From NCBI RefSeq assembly GCF_040659735.1, contig NZ_JBFANZ010000003.1, positions 62,001 through 126,000 on the forward strand: a stretch of 64,000 nt of DNA. Reading direction: 5' to 3'. This stretch comes from Micromonospora_I sp040659735 (GTDB taxonomy: Bacteria; Actinomycetota; Actinomycetes; Mycobacteriales; Micromonosporaceae). The translations under genes were made by a program, and so were the position numbers. Of this stretch, positions 1-8,880 are shown piece after piece (within the stretch, counting starts at the first letter, position 1; each line of letters opens with the position of its first letter). Under the pieces are notes generated by a model. That model did no database searches and had not been told where the DNA came from. It was given only the letters and a program-made list of their open reading frames with translations.

Positions 1-1
1 G

Positions 2-604
2 CATGGCGGCGCCGTCTTCCAGGGGGCCGCCGTCGAGCTGCCGGTCCATTACCGCGAAAGTCACGCACGCGTTGAGAAGCAACGAATCGCCAGCGCGGCG
101 TTCGAGCGCGTGGCCGACGGCGACGTGGTCGCGCTGACCGGCGGCACCACCACGACGGAGATCGGGCGCCGCCTGGTGCACCGCGCCGATCTTTCGGTCG
201 TCACCAACGCGCTCAACATCGCGGCCGAACTCGCCGTCCGACCGAACATCAAGCTCATCGTCACCGGCGGCGTGGCCCGCAGCGCATCGTACGAGCTGGT
301 GGGCCCGCTCGCCGACTCCACACTCAGTAAGATCAACATCGATGTCGCGTTCATCGGTGTGGACGGCGTCGACCGGGACGCGGGGCTGACGACCCAGAAC
401 GAGACCGAGGCCGCCACGAACCGCGTACTGATCGAGCGCAGCCGAAAGGCGATCGTGGTGGCCGATTCCAGCAAACTGGGTCGGGTCGTGTTCGCCAGCA
501 TCTGCGCGCTCTCGGCCGTGACCGAGCTGATCACGGACGACGCCGCCGATCCCGCGCACGTCGAGAGCCTGCGCGCGGCCGGGCTCAAAGTCACAACGGT
601 CTGA
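2..604 (+). CDS. DeoR/GlpR-family repressor, C-terminal part (5' end outside window)
   Basis: The open frame enters from the left edge, so the N-terminal DeoR helix-turn-helix is not visible. What is present is the sugar-phosphate sensor domain. It begins with the typical stretch around VEKQRIA, followed by GDVVALTGGTTTTEIGRRL, which is the phosphate-binding loop of the DeoR effector domain, and later by DSSKLGR, a well conserved family motif. It ends with TGA at 602-604, seven bases before the kinase start, so the two form an operon. By family knowledge it represses sugar catabolic genes until a phosphorylated sugar binds. The particular sugar cannot be read from the sequence. Confidence 0.9.
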   Translation, partial: HGGAVFQGAAVELPVHYRESHARVEKQRIASAAFERVADGDVVALTGGTTTTEIGRRLVHRADLSVVTNALNIAAELAVRPNIKLIVTGGVARSASYELVGPLADSTLSKINIDVAFIGVDGVDRDAGLTTQNETEAATNRVLIERSRKAIVVADSSKLGRVVFASICALSAVTELITDDAADPAHVESLRAAGLKVTTV

Positions 605-611
605 GCCACCA

Positions 612-1526
612 GTGATTCTCTGTGTGGCGCTGAACGCGGCCCTCGATGTTACGTACGTGGTCGACGGCGTGCGGTGGCACGCCGGGAACCGGGTGACCTC
701 GGTTGCCGAACGCGCCGGCGGCAAGGGGACGAACGTCGCCCGGGTACTCAGCGCCCTCGGTCACGAGGTCGTCGTCACCGGACTGGTCGCCGGCAACACC
801 GGGGAGCGGATCCGGCGCGACCTCGCGGCGGCGGGCATCTCCGAAGCGTTCCTGCCGGTGCCGGGCGAATCGCGGCGCACGCTGGCGGTCGTCGACACGA
901 TCGCCGGCGACGCCACCGGTTTCTGGGAGGCCGGGCCCCGGATTGCGGCCGAGCATTGGGCCGCTTTCCTCGACCATTACCGGCGCCTCCTGCCGAGCGC
1001 CTCCGGGGTCGCCCTCTCCGGCAGCGCGCCAACGGGACTGCCGGAGGACGCGTACGCGCAACTCGTGGCCGCCGCTCGCGACGCCGGCGTGCCGGCTGTG
1101 CTCGACGCCGACGGAACGGCGCTGCGCCTCGGGGTTGCCGCCGGCCCTGAGATCGTCAAGCCGAACGCGGAAGAGCTCAGGGCCGCGACGGGGCACGACG
1201 ACCCCCTCGCCGGCTCCGAACTGCTGCTGCGAGACGGAGCTAACGCAGTCGTCGTCTCCGTCGGGGCGGACGGGCTTGTCGCGTCGACGCCGCAGCACCG
1301 GTGGATGGCCCGGCCCCCGGCCCGCCTCTCCGGCAACCCGACCGGCGCCGGGGACGCGTGCGTCGCCGGCCTGGTGCGCGGTCTCGTCACCGGAAGCAGC
1401 TGGCCCGAACGGCTTGCCGAGGCGGTGGCGCTCTCGGCCGCAGCGGTGTTGCGGCCGCTCGCCGGGGACGTCGACCTGGACGCCTACCGCCGGTTCCGCG
1501 ATTCGGTTCTCGTCAAGGAGGTGTAA
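612..1526 (+). CDS. PfkB-family phosphosugar kinase (1-phosphofructokinase/tagatose-6-phosphate kinase type)
   Basis: This 304-residue protein starts at GTG 612, just after the DeoR stop. It has the two ribokinase/PfkB signatures: the N-terminal glycine-rich region (residues about 32-44, ERAGGKGTNVARVLSALG) and the C-terminal NPTGAGDACVAGL, whose Asp is the catalytic base. Length and opening (NAALDVTYVVDG) fit the hexose-phosphate kinase branch that includes LacC and FruK. It would phosphorylate a sugar phosphate in the cytoplasm. The DeoR-PfkB order commonly continues into an aldolase gene. Here a ribosome-binding site (AAGGAGGTG) overlaps the end of the gene and leads to ATG 1529, but what follows is a truncated recombinase. 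Confidence 0.88.
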   Translation: MILCVALNAALDVTYVVDGVRWHAGNRVTSVAERAGGKGTNVARVLSALGHEVVVTGLVAGNTGERIRRDLAAAGISEAFLPVPGESRRTLAVVDTIAGDATGFWEAGPRIAAEHWAAFLDHYRRLLPSASGVALSGSAPTGLPEDAYAQLVAAARDAGVPAVLDADGTALRLGVAAGPEIVKPNAEELRAATGHDDPLAGSELLLRDGANAVVVSVGADGLVASTPQHRWMARPPARLSGNPTGAGDACVAGLVRGLVTGSSWPERLAEAVALSAAAVLRPLAGDVDLDAYRRFRDSVLVKEV

Positions 1527-1527
1527 C

Positions 1528-3070
1528 GATGAGTACTTCGACGTGGGCCAGAGCCGATCACTGCCCTGGCAACGCCGCACGCAGGCGAGTTTCCTCCTCG
1601 CGGCGCTGCGCAACCCGCGACGAGGATTCTCCGCCGTCGTCGTCGGTGAACCACACCGCGCGTTCTACGGAAACCAGTTCGGCCTCACGGTGCCACTGTT
1701 CACCCATTACGGCGTCGAACTCTGGGTGCCCGAGATCGGCGGCCCCATCGACCCCGACAACGAGGCCCACGAACTGGTCATGTCCGTCTTCGGCGGCATG
1801 AGCAAAGGCGAACGCAACCGCATCAAGCTCCGCGTCCGGACCGCCATGGCCGCCCAGACCCTTCTTGAGGGCCGCTACCTAGGCGGCCGCCCACCCTACG
1901 GCTACACCCTGCGCGACCTCGGCCCCCACCCCAACCCCGCGAAAGCTGCCGACGGCAGATGCCTCAAGGGGCTCACCCCTGGCGACGAGACCGCCCCGAT
2001 CGTCCGACGGATCTTCACCGAGTTCCTCGCCGGCAACGGACTCTTCGCCATCGCCGAAGGACTCACCGCCGACCACGTGCCCTGCCCCTCGGCACACGAC
2101 CGCGCCCGCAACCCGCATCGCAGCGGCATCGCCTGGTCCAAAAGCGCCGTCCGCGTCATCCTCACCAACCCGCGCTACACAGGCCGGCAGGTGTGGAACA
2201 AGCAACGCACCGACGAGGTGCTCCTTGACGTCAACGACGTGGCGATGGGCCACACCGGCGTCATGCGCTGGAACGCGCCCGACAAGTGGGTCACCTCGAA
2301 GGAGATCATTCACGAACCGCTCATCGACGACACGACCTTCCAGCAGGCCCAAGCGATTCTGCAAGGGCGCGGACGAGGCCCCGGCGGTCAACACGTCAAG
2401 CAGCGCACCCGCAACCCGTACGTCTTCCGCGGCCTGATCTACTGCGCCGCCTGCCAGCGGCGCATGCAGGGCCAGTACAACCACGGCGACGCCTACTACC
2501 GCTGCCGGTTCCCCCAGGAATACGCCCTCGCCAACCAGGTCGAACACCCCCGCAACGTCTACCTGCGCGAAGACGCCCTCACCGACCCGCTCGACACCTG
2601 GCTAGCCTCCGCCTTCGCACCACACCGGATCGAACAGACAATCACCGCTATGGCCGACGCCCAGCCAACCGAGCATTCATCTCCCCCCGGCTCCGTAGCC
2701 CGAGCGACCATCACCGAATGCGACGCCAAACTCGAGCGCTACCGAGCAGCTCTCGACGCCGGCGCGGACCCCGCGGTGATCACCGGCTGGATCGCTCAGA
2801 CTCAGACCGAACGCGCCCGCGCCGAAGCCGAGCTCCACGTGAACACAGGCAACAGCCCGCGCCGAATGAGCCGAACAGAGATCACCGAACTGGTGCAAGC
2901 ACTCGGCGACATCATCACGGCGCTCCGCGACGCCGACCCCACCGACAAAGCCGAGGTCTACCGACAACTCGGCCTCCGGCTCACCTACCATGCCGAAACG
3001 CAAACGGTGCGCACTGAAGTCGATCTCAGCGCGCACCGTGGGGCAATGGTTGTGTCCGAGGGGCGACGTT
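1528..3070 (+). pseudogene. Large serine recombinase, 5'-truncated relic
   Basis: From the residues EYFDVGQSRSLPW onward this is closely similar to the intact recombinase at 43367-45103, through the recombinase domain (ERNRIKLRVRTAMAAQ, PYTG-like RYTGRQVWNKQR) and the zinc ribbon (YCAACQRRM ... YYRC). The first about 70 residues, including the catalytic serine in the YGRVSTEDQQ motif of the intact copy, are absent, so it cannot be an active recombinase. The break falls at 1528-1543, directly at the would-be start codon of the next operon gene. Codons upstream in the same frame belong to pfkB read out of frame. The 3' end runs into a tRNA-like 17-mer, as in the intact copy. Confidence 0.85.
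3051..3067. repeat. tRNA-Leu 3'-end-like attachment core, inner copy
   Basis: TGTGTCCGAGGGGCGAC matches positions 45057-45073 (TGTGTCCGAGGGGGGAC) at 16 of 17 bases and in the same orientation. At 45057 the sequence is the 3' end of tRNA-Leu, and both copies sit just after a serine recombinase reading frame. It is most simply an attachment-site remnant. Inference: it marks the tRNA-distal end of the element that carries the intact recombinase, or the old right end of the truncated one. Confidence 0.6.
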
Positions 3071-3177
3071 CACCACGAATCCATGATCACCATCCGGGGC
3101 AAACTGCAACTCACGCCCAGATGACCGCATCGTCGAGTGCCGAGGGCCGCCGCCACAGGCATTCGAACAGTTCGCGG

Positions 3178-3411
3178 ATGACCCCCATGGCCCCGCCTCC
3201 AGACATTCGCGACACCCTGCACACCGCCGGCCGGCCGGCGGAGCAGGTGCTGGCTGACGCCACCGAGATGTTCGACTTGCTGTACGCGGCGCCGCGGGAC
3301 AACTTCGCCGACTTCTACCTGCAAGGCTCCGAACAACACCCCCGGGCCGCCGCGAACCAGCAGTTCTCCGCAGCGGTGGACGCCCTAGACGCCGCGTTGC
3401 ACGACAAGTGA
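3178..3411 (+). CDS. Small hypothetical protein (77 aa)
   Basis: Just past the attachment core the same frame continues to TGA 3409-3411 and encodes an acidic, helix-prone tail (residues such as DATEMFDLLYAAPRDNFADFYLQG). The composition looks like a real protein end rather than read-through noise, and ATG 3178 is a possible start. No family recognised. It could also be the 3' end of a longer gene cut by the recombinase junction. Confidence 0.35.
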   Translation: MTPMAPPPDIRDTLHTAGRPAEQVLADATEMFDLLYAAPRDNFADFYLQGSEQHPRAAANQQFSAAVDALDAALHDK

Positions 3412-3449
3412 CGCGGGCCGCACTCGGATAGGATCTTGTGATGCCATTT

Positions 3450-4271
3450 GGCTCCGTTGCGTTGGGCGTTGGCATGATCGAGGCAGGCTTGACCGGTGAA
3501 GCTGTCGATCCTTGCTCGTCCGTGGGTGCATCCGACGTCGGCGTTCGCTGGGTTTCCGGTTCCCGCCAGAGGTGATCGTTGTCGCGGTGTGCTGGTATCT
3601 GCGGTTCAATCTGTCCTATCGCGACGTTGACGAACTGCTGGTCGAGCGCGGTGTGGAGGTCGATCACGTCACCGTCTACCGGTGGGTGCAGCGGTTCACC
3701 CCGGCTGCTGGCCGACGCCGCCGGATTCTGCCGCCACTCGCCAGGCGATAGGTGGCACGTCGACGAGGCCTACATCAAAGTCAACGGCGTGTGGCGGTAC
3801 GTGTACCGGACGATCGACCAGTACGGGCAGGTCATCGACGTGCTGGTGTCGGCGCGCCGGGACGCTGACGCGGTCCGGCGGTTCTTCCGCCGGGCGCTGG
3901 GCACGGTGAAGGTGACGCCCAGCGAGGTGGTCACCGACGCCGCCGCCGTCTACCCCGGCGCCCTGGACGAGTTGATCCCGTCGGCCTGGCACCACGTCGA
4001 GCAGTACGCCAATAATCCGATCGAGGCTGATCACAACCAGCTCAAACACCGGCTGAGACCGATGCGCGGGCTACGAACGGACCACACAGCACAAGTGATC
4101 ATCACCGGGCATGCCTTCATCCAGAACCTTCGCCGCGGCCACTACGAACTCGGACTCGACGCACCACCGGCCCTGCGGATCGCCACCGCGTTCACCGAAC
4201 TCGCCCAAGCGATCTGACCGCCGACCCGACGCGGGTTCAACACGTCCGCCGGATCCACAACGCAACGGCGC
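3450..4271 (+). mobile_element. IS6-family insertion sequence, inactive copy
   Basis: The ends GGCTCCGTTGCGTTG (3450-3464) and its complement at 4257-4271 (GGCGCCGTTGCGTTG when reversed) form a 14/15 terminal inverted repeat. The enclosed 822 bp carry one DDE transposase frame, as usual for IS6. It is related to the copy at 32401-33218 and to the remnant at 18836-19283. No clear target duplication is visible. Confidence 0.8.
3496..4217 (+). pseudogene. IS6-family DDE transposase with two frameshifts
   Basis: Aligned by eye with the intact transposase at 32447, the protein begins at GTG 3496 (VKLSILARP), shifts +1 near 3550 (an extra T in GGGTTTCCGG) into FRFPPEVIVVAVCWYLRFN, and shifts again near 3703 (CACCCCGG for CACGCCG) into LLADAAGFCRHSPGDRWHVDEAY. 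The catalytic region (first Asp in WHVDEAY, second in VVTDAAAVYP, Glu near ANNPIEADH) is then complete to the stop. The intact copy uses a single frame, so these shifts are damage rather than programmed frameshifting. Confidence 0.8.
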
Positions 4272-4682
4272 CTTTCAATCCTCGGCCAGACATTGGGGCG
4301 GGTTGGGACTGGCCGATCAAGGGTGTAACTGGCCTCGCCTGACACGCCGAACGTTGATGCTTGGCGGGAAAGGACAGACAGTGACCGAGAGCCAAGGCCC
4401 ACTCGTGCAGGCGGTGCCCGCCGTCACCGAGCCCGTTGTCGGGTCGTACGTCTGGGCCGGCGACGAAACCGTCGAGGGACATGGACAGGCAGAGATGGTG
4501 GCGGACATGCTGCCTCCCTTCCTGGCTGCGGTCCTTGGGCCATGGCCGAACGATGCCGCGGACTTGTCCCGATCCGTGCTGCCGCCGCGCGCCGACGCTG
4601 TCCTCCAGCGCCCGTTGAGACGTCGTCGGAGGAGACCGGGCGCCCCGATCGGTCACTTTTGCCGCCGTCCGTGGCCGGATTG
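4272..4682. other. No confident gene; possible short ORF from GTG 4381
   Basis: Between the IS and the PPTase gene there is no recognisable family. A frame with a plausible ribosome-binding site (GGGAAAGGA) starts at GTG 4381 (VTESQGPLVQAVPAV...) and loses protein-like character after about 80 codons, near 4620. Positions 4319-4335 contain a 17-mer, AAGGGTGTAACTGGCCT, that recurs inverted at 19285-19301 beside another IS6 remnant. Confidence 0.3.
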
Positions 4683-5249
4683 TCATGATGTAGATGGCGG
4701 CAGCAGGGTTGTCGCGTCGACCACCTCGACCGTGGCTGCGGCCCGGTCGGTGGCCACGGTCAGCACGTGCCGGGGCGCAGGGGGCGGCAGCCGGTGGAGT
4801 GTCAGGCCCGATCCGCCGCCGGCCTTGAACTGGGCTTCTGCGATTGTCCAGGCGACGACCTCCGGTACCAGCCGATCACCGGTCCGCTCGACGTCGATCC
4901 CGACCCGTCCGCCGCCGGGCAAGGCGGCAACGGCTACCACCGTGCCGCTGTGCGACACAGACATGTCCAATGCGGTGCCGGGCAGCGTCGGCCGGCCGTG
5001 CCAGCGGCCGCAGTGAGAGCAAGTGCGGTCCACCGTCACCGCCTCGGCTGGGAGGTCGAGCATTGAGCCGGCGACGCTGCGCAGCAGTGCCGCTCCGAGC
5101 AGGAACCGGGCGCGATCCGCCTCAGCTACGGTGCGATGGACGCGCTGCCGCTCGCGTTGGTCGAGCACGTCGAGCAACCCGACGTGCGCCATCGTCAGGC
5201 CGACAGTAAACACCGTGATCTTGCTCGTTGTTGACGGTTGGACAGCCAC
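4683..5249 (-). CDS. 4'-phosphopantetheinyl transferase, Sfp type (short form)
   Basis: This 188-residue protein shows the superfamily signatures in order: RFLLGAALLR near residue 50, the Cys/His-bearing CSHCGRWHGRP, DMSVSHSG (SVSHS loop), GRVGIDVE with the Mg-binding Asp and Glu, and WTIAEAQFK, which corresponds to the W-x-x-K-E-A-x-x-K motif with the first Lys replaced by Ala. It would convert apo carrier domains to holo form using coenzyme A. The obvious partner is the carrier domain of the divergently transcribed gene at 5276, and the two share a promoter region of about 26 bp that contains an iron box. The start at ATG 5249 leaves almost no leader, so the mRNA may be leaderless. Confidence 0.85.
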   Translation of the reverse strand: MAVQPSTTSKITVFTVGLTMAHVGLLDVLDQRERQRVHRTVAEADRARFLLGAALLRSVAGSMLDLPAEAVTVDRTCSHCGRWHGRPTLPGTALDMSVSHSGTVVAVAALPGGGRVGIDVERTGDRLVPEVVAWTIAEAQFKAGGGSGLTLHRLPPPAPRHVLTVATDRAAATVEVVDATTLLPPSTS

Positions 5250-5255
5250 GGTTGC

Positions 5256-5274
5256 TTAGGTTAGCCTCACCAAC
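5256..5274. promoter_or_regulatory. DtxR/IdeR/DmdR-type iron box between PPTase and ligase genes
   Basis: TTAGGTTAGCCTCACCAAC matches the actinobacterial iron-box consensus (TTAGGTTAGSCTAACCTAA) at 16 of 19 positions. It occupies most of the 26 bp separating the two divergent starts, so binding of an iron-loaded DtxR-family repressor would block both directions. Inference: the PPTase and the 5276-11496 operon are induced by iron starvation. Confidence 0.7.
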
Positions 5275-5275
5275 C

Positions 5276-7876
5276 GTGTTCCTGCTGCATCCCCCGCGGG
5301 TGCGCGCCGTGCCGGTGTCTGACACGGCCGACGCGCATCAGCCTGCCCTGATCGACTCGACTGGCCAGCTCAGCTACGGGGAGCTGGCCGATCGGGTGGC
5401 CGCGCTCGCGGCCAGCCTGCCGTCAGCGCAGACTGGTCGGCGGCTCGTGCACGTGCCGCTGGCCCCGCATCGCGACGTGGTGCTCGGCTACCTGGCGGTG
5501 CTGTCGGCCGGGCACGTGGCACTGGTCACCCCGCCGGAGCATCGGTCGATCACCGCGGTCTACGAGCCCGACCTGTGGCTAGAGCCGGATGGCACCTTCG
5601 CGACCGCGACGCCGAACGGTGACACCGATGAACCGCGGCATCTCCTGCATCCGGATCTGGCGCTGCTGCTCAGTACGTCGGGCAGCACCGGCTCACCCAA
5701 GCTGGTTCGGCTCAGCCACAGCAACGTGCTCAGCAACGCGGAGGCGATCGCGGCCGCGCTTTCGATCACGCCGGCCGACCGTGCGGTCACCTCGCTGCCG
5801 CTGCATTACTGCTTCGGGCTGTCGGTGCTGCATGCTCAACTCCGGGCCGGTGCCACCACGGTGCTGCGGCCCGGGGCGGTGACCGACCCCGGCTTCGCCG
5901 ATGATCTGCGCCGCGACCGGGTGACCGTGGTTGCCGCCACTCCGCACGTGGTGGATCTGCTGGACGTCCAAGGTGTGCTGGATCATGTGCCTTCGCTCCG
6001 GTTGCTCGCCCAGGCTGGCGGCGCGTTGCCGCCCGCGCGGGTGCGAGAGCTCGCGGCTCGGGGCCGCGCGGCCGGCTGGGAATTGGCGGTGATGTACGGC
6101 CAGACTGAGGCCACCGCGCGGATGGCCGTGCTGCCACCCGAACTGTCGGAGCGATACCCCGATGCGGTGGGATGGCCGATCGCCGGGTCGGCGTTCCGGC
6201 TCGATCCGGCCGGCATCGACGAAGCGGTGGGTGCATCCGGTGGCCCCGTTGGCGAGCTTGTGTTCACGGGTCCAGGCGTCATGCTCGGGTACGCCGAGCA
6301 GGCTGATGACCTGGCCTTGGGTCGGATGCACACGGAGCTTCGGACCGGCGACCTGGCGCGGATCGACGCGGACGGACTGGTCCGGATTGTCGGACGGCGG
6401 TCCGATTTCGTGAAGATCATGGGAATCCGGATCGACCTCGGCCAGGTCGAGCGCTCCCTGCGCGGCCAGGGACTGCAGTCGTGCGTCACCGGCCGCGACG
6501 ACCAGCTTCAGGTCACCTACCGGCGCTGCGAGCAATCTCCCGACCAGGTTCGCGGCCAGGCCGCGCAGGTCTCCGGTCTCAGCCGGTCGGTGATCTCGGT
6601 CCGCGCGGTCGATGACCTCCCGCTGCTGCCCAACGGCAAGCTCGACCGCCGGGGCAGCGCCGCCCTGCACGTCACGGAGACCTCCGGCCAGAAGGCAGAG
6701 ACCGCCGCCGCGGTGATCGCCGTACTGGAGCCGCTTATCGGCCGCGGTGGCATCGACCCCGATCGGTCGTTCGTCGAGCTCGGCGGCGACTCCTTCAGCC
6801 ACGTCGTGGCGTCCGTCGGCCTGACGCGGTTGCTCGGTGATCTGCCGTCCGACTGGCACCACCGCCCGGTGCGCGACCTGGTCGCGCTCGCCGACCGGCT
6901 GCCAAGTTCCCGGTGGCGGCGTCCGCTGGTGCGGCGGGTCGAGACGACCGTCGTCCTGCGGGGCGTGGCCGTGGTGACGATCTGTGGCAGTCATGTCGGG
7001 TTGTTCCGGCTGGCCGGCGGAGCGCACATCCTGCTCGCGGTCGCCGGCTTCCTGTTCGCCAGGTATGTACTCGCCTCGCCGACGACAGCGGAGCGCGTCC
7101 GGCGGACCGCCCGGGTCGCGGTCGGGGTCGTCGTCCCGGCGGTGACCGTCGCGGCGGTGATGCTGTGCGGGTTCGGAACGGTCCACTGGTCGAACGTTGC
7201 GCTGGTGCATTGGCTCGCCCGACCCCAGGTCGGCAACAACTTCTGGTTCGTCGAGGCCTATCTGGTGATCATGGTCGGCACAGTCGCAGTGCTGGCTGTT
7301 CCGTGGCTGCGGGCCGCATACGCCGCCGACGCCTGGCGTACCGCGATGGTCGCCTTGGGGGTGCTGCTGGTGCCTCGCTATCTGGTGCTGGCGTTGTACG
7401 ACGGTCCGCTGCGTGGTCTGCCGGGCACGGTGGCGTGGCTGTTCGTGGCGGGAGTCGCGATGGCGGCGGCCGACAGCCGCAGGCGCCGGCTGGTCACGAC
7501 AGCGGTCGCGGTAGGCGCCGCCGTTGGTTTCTTCCCTGGAGACGCCGCCCGGAACCTGGCGATCATGGTCGGGCTCACTTTGCTGGCGCTCGTTCCCGCG
7601 CTACCGGTACCGCGGCTGCTCGTCCGTCCGCTTGGCGCACTGGCGGCCGCCTCGCTGCACATCTACCTCGTGCAGTTCCAGGTGTTCGCGTTCTTCGGCT
7701 CTCCGATCATCAAGTTCGCGGCCGCGATTGTCGGCGGCTTGGGGTTCTGTGCGGTCGGCAACTACGTCCTGCGCCGTCGGCTGTCGCCTCTGCCGGCGGT
7801 CGCAGTCATCAGTCGTCGCGTGGCGGCGAAGCAACTCGTGAAAGAGGACATCACATGCGTCGACGCACGTTCCTGA
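5276..7876 (+). CDS. AMP-dependent ligase - carrier domain - membrane acyltransferase-3 fusion
   Basis: About 866 residues from GTG 5276 (GTG 5309 is an alternative). Residues 15-460 form an ANL adenylating domain: STSGSTGSPK near 133, YGQTEATARM near 273, RTGDLARIDADG, GRRSDFVKIMGIRID near 372 and LPNGKLDRRG near 450. The pocket region (LPLHYCFGLSV) resembles acyl or fatty acid ligases more than amino-acid adenylation domains. A carrier domain follows with FVELGGDSFSH near 505, Ser being the phosphopantetheine site. Residues 550-855 are hydrophobic with acyltransferase-3 marks: LRGVAVVTICGSHVGLF (family His), NNFWFVEAYL and SLHIYLVQFQVF. The architecture suggests an acid is activated, loaded on the carrier and passed to an acceptor at the membrane. 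No condensation domain is present. It overlaps the next gene by 22 bp. Confidence 0.82.
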   Translation: MFLLHPPRVRAVPVSDTADAHQPALIDSTGQLSYGELADRVAALAASLPSAQTGRRLVHVPLAPHRDVVLGYLAVLSAGHVALVTPPEHRSITAVYEPDLWLEPDGTFATATPNGDTDEPRHLLHPDLALLLSTSGSTGSPKLVRLSHSNVLSNAEAIAAALSITPADRAVTSLPLHYCFGLSVLHAQLRAGATTVLRPGAVTDPGFADDLRRDRVTVVAATPHVVDLLDVQGVLDHVPSLRLLAQAGGALPPARVRELAARGRAAGWELAVMYGQTEATARMAVLPPELSERYPDAVGWPIAGSAFRLDPAGIDEAVGASGGPVGELVFTGPGVMLGYAEQADDLALGRMHTELRTGDLARIDADGLVRIVGRRSDFVKIMGIRIDLGQVERSLRGQGLQSCVTGRDDQLQVTYRRCEQSPDQVRGQAAQVSGLSRSVISVRAVDDLPLLPNGKLDRRGSAALHVTETSGQKAETAAAVIAVLEPLIGRGGIDPDRSFVELGGDSFSHVVASVGLTRLLGDLPSDWHHRPVRDLVALADRLPSSRWRRPLVRRVETTVVLRGVAVVTICGSHVGLFRLAGGAHILLAVAGFLFARYVLASPTTAERVRRTARVAVGVVVPAVTVAAVMLCGFGTVHWSNVALVHWLARPQVGNNFWFVEAYLVIMVGTVAVLAVPWLRAAYAADAWRTAMVALGVLLVPRYLVLALYDGPLRGLPGTVAWLFVAGVAMAAADSRRRRLVTTAVAVGAAVGFFPGDAARNLAIMVGLTLLALVPALPVPRLLVRPLGALAAASLHIYLVQFQVFAFFGSPIIKFAAAIVGGLGFCAVGNYVLRRRLSPLPAVAVISRRVAAKQLVKEDITCVDARS

Positions 7877-8880
7877 CCGGCCTGGGGGCCCTCGGGGCAG
7901 TGGGCCTGGTGGGGTGCGGGTCGAAATCCGAGGACGGGTACGTCGCCGACCCCGGTTCGCTGCAGGTCTACTCCGCGCAGCACGAGAACCTCACCAAAGC
8001 GTGGGCCGAGGCGTTCACCGCGGCGACCGGCATCAAGGTGCAGATCCGCAAGGGCTCCGACGCCTCGATGGGTCATCAGATCGTGGCTGAGGGCTCCGCG
8101 TCGCCCGCCGACGTGTTCCTCACCGAGAACAGTCCGGCGATGACGCTGGTCGAGCGGAACAAGTTGCTCGCCCCGTTGGACGAGGCGACCCGGCGGCAGG
8201 TGCCGGCCAATCTGACTCCGTCGTCGAAGGCGTGGACCTCGATCGCCGCCCGGTCCACGGTGCTGGTCTACAACACCGCCAAACTCGACAAGGCCGACCT
8301 GCCGAAGTCGCTGATGGATCTCGCCGGGCCGCAGTGGAAGGACCGCTGGGGGTGTGCCCCCGGTGGTGCGGACTTCCAGGCCATCGTCGCGGGCATGCTC
8401 GCCGGGCAGGGCGAGCAGAAGACCACTGACTGGCTGGACGGTCTAAAGTCCAACGCCCGGGTGCTGCAGAACAACATCGCCACGATGAAGTCGGTCAACG
8501 CCGGTGAGATCGAGTGCGGCGTGATCTACCACTACTACTGGTACCGAGACCAGGCCGGCCCCAAGGAAGGCAGCGCCAACACGGCTCTGCACTACTTCCG
8601 CAACCAGGACCCCGGCGCGTTCGTGTCGCTGTCCGGAGGTGCTGTGCTGGCCCGGACGAAGAAGCCGACCGAGGCCCACAAGTTCCTGACCTTCATCACC
8701 AGCAAGGCCGGGCAGCAAGTGCTGGTCGACTCCCAGTCGATGGAGTACGCCGTGGGGAGCGGTGTCGCCTCGGCGCCCACGCTGCCGCCGTTGAACAGCC
8801 TGCAGGCGCCGCCGGTCGACCCCTTCACGCTGAACTCCGACAGGGTGAATGAGCTGATGACCGATGCCGGCATCATCTGA
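7855..8880 (+). CDS. Fe(III)-type ABC transporter substrate-binding lipoprotein (FbpA/FutA family)
   Basis: The 341-residue protein starts at ATG 7855 inside the ligase gene. Its N-terminus carries a twin-Arg (RRRTF) and a hydrophobic stretch ending in LVGCG, a Tat-style lipoprotein signal with the lipobox Cys near residue 20. The mature part is a class of solute-binding protein used for ferric iron: LQVYSAQHENLTKAW at the start, ADVFLTENSPAM, and a Tyr-rich cluster IYHYYWYRDQ near residues 223-232, the region that supplies the iron-binding tyrosines in FbpA. Its position in an iron-boxed operon with a permease and an ATPase supports iron uptake. It could bind another metal or a metal chelate. 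Confidence 0.85.
   Translation: MRRRTFLTGLGALGAVGLVGCGSKSEDGYVADPGSLQVYSAQHENLTKAWAEAFTAATGIKVQIRKGSDASMGHQIVAEGSASPADVFLTENSPAMTLVERNKLLAPLDEATRRQVPANLTPSSKAWTSIAARSTVLVYNTAKLDKADLPKSLMDLAGPQWKDRWGCAPGGADFQAIVAGMLAGQGEQKTTDWLDGLKSNARVLQNNIATMKSVNAGEIECGVIYHYYWYRDQAGPKEGSANTALHYFRNQDPGAFVSLSGGAVLARTKKPTEAHKFLTFITSKAGQQVLVDSQSMEYAVGSGVASAPTLPPLNSLQAPPVDPFTLNSDRVNELMTDAGII

Noticed and set aside
703..1527. N-terminal extension of the truncated recombinase reading through pfkB
   Set aside because: The residues before 1528 are pfkB read in another frame (Arg/Pro-rich). The intact recombinase shows what the true N-terminus looks like, and it is not this.
3496..4217. Programmed frameshifting in the IS6 transposase
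   Set aside because: The intact copy at 32447 encodes the whole protein in one frame, and there are two shifts without slippery heptamers.
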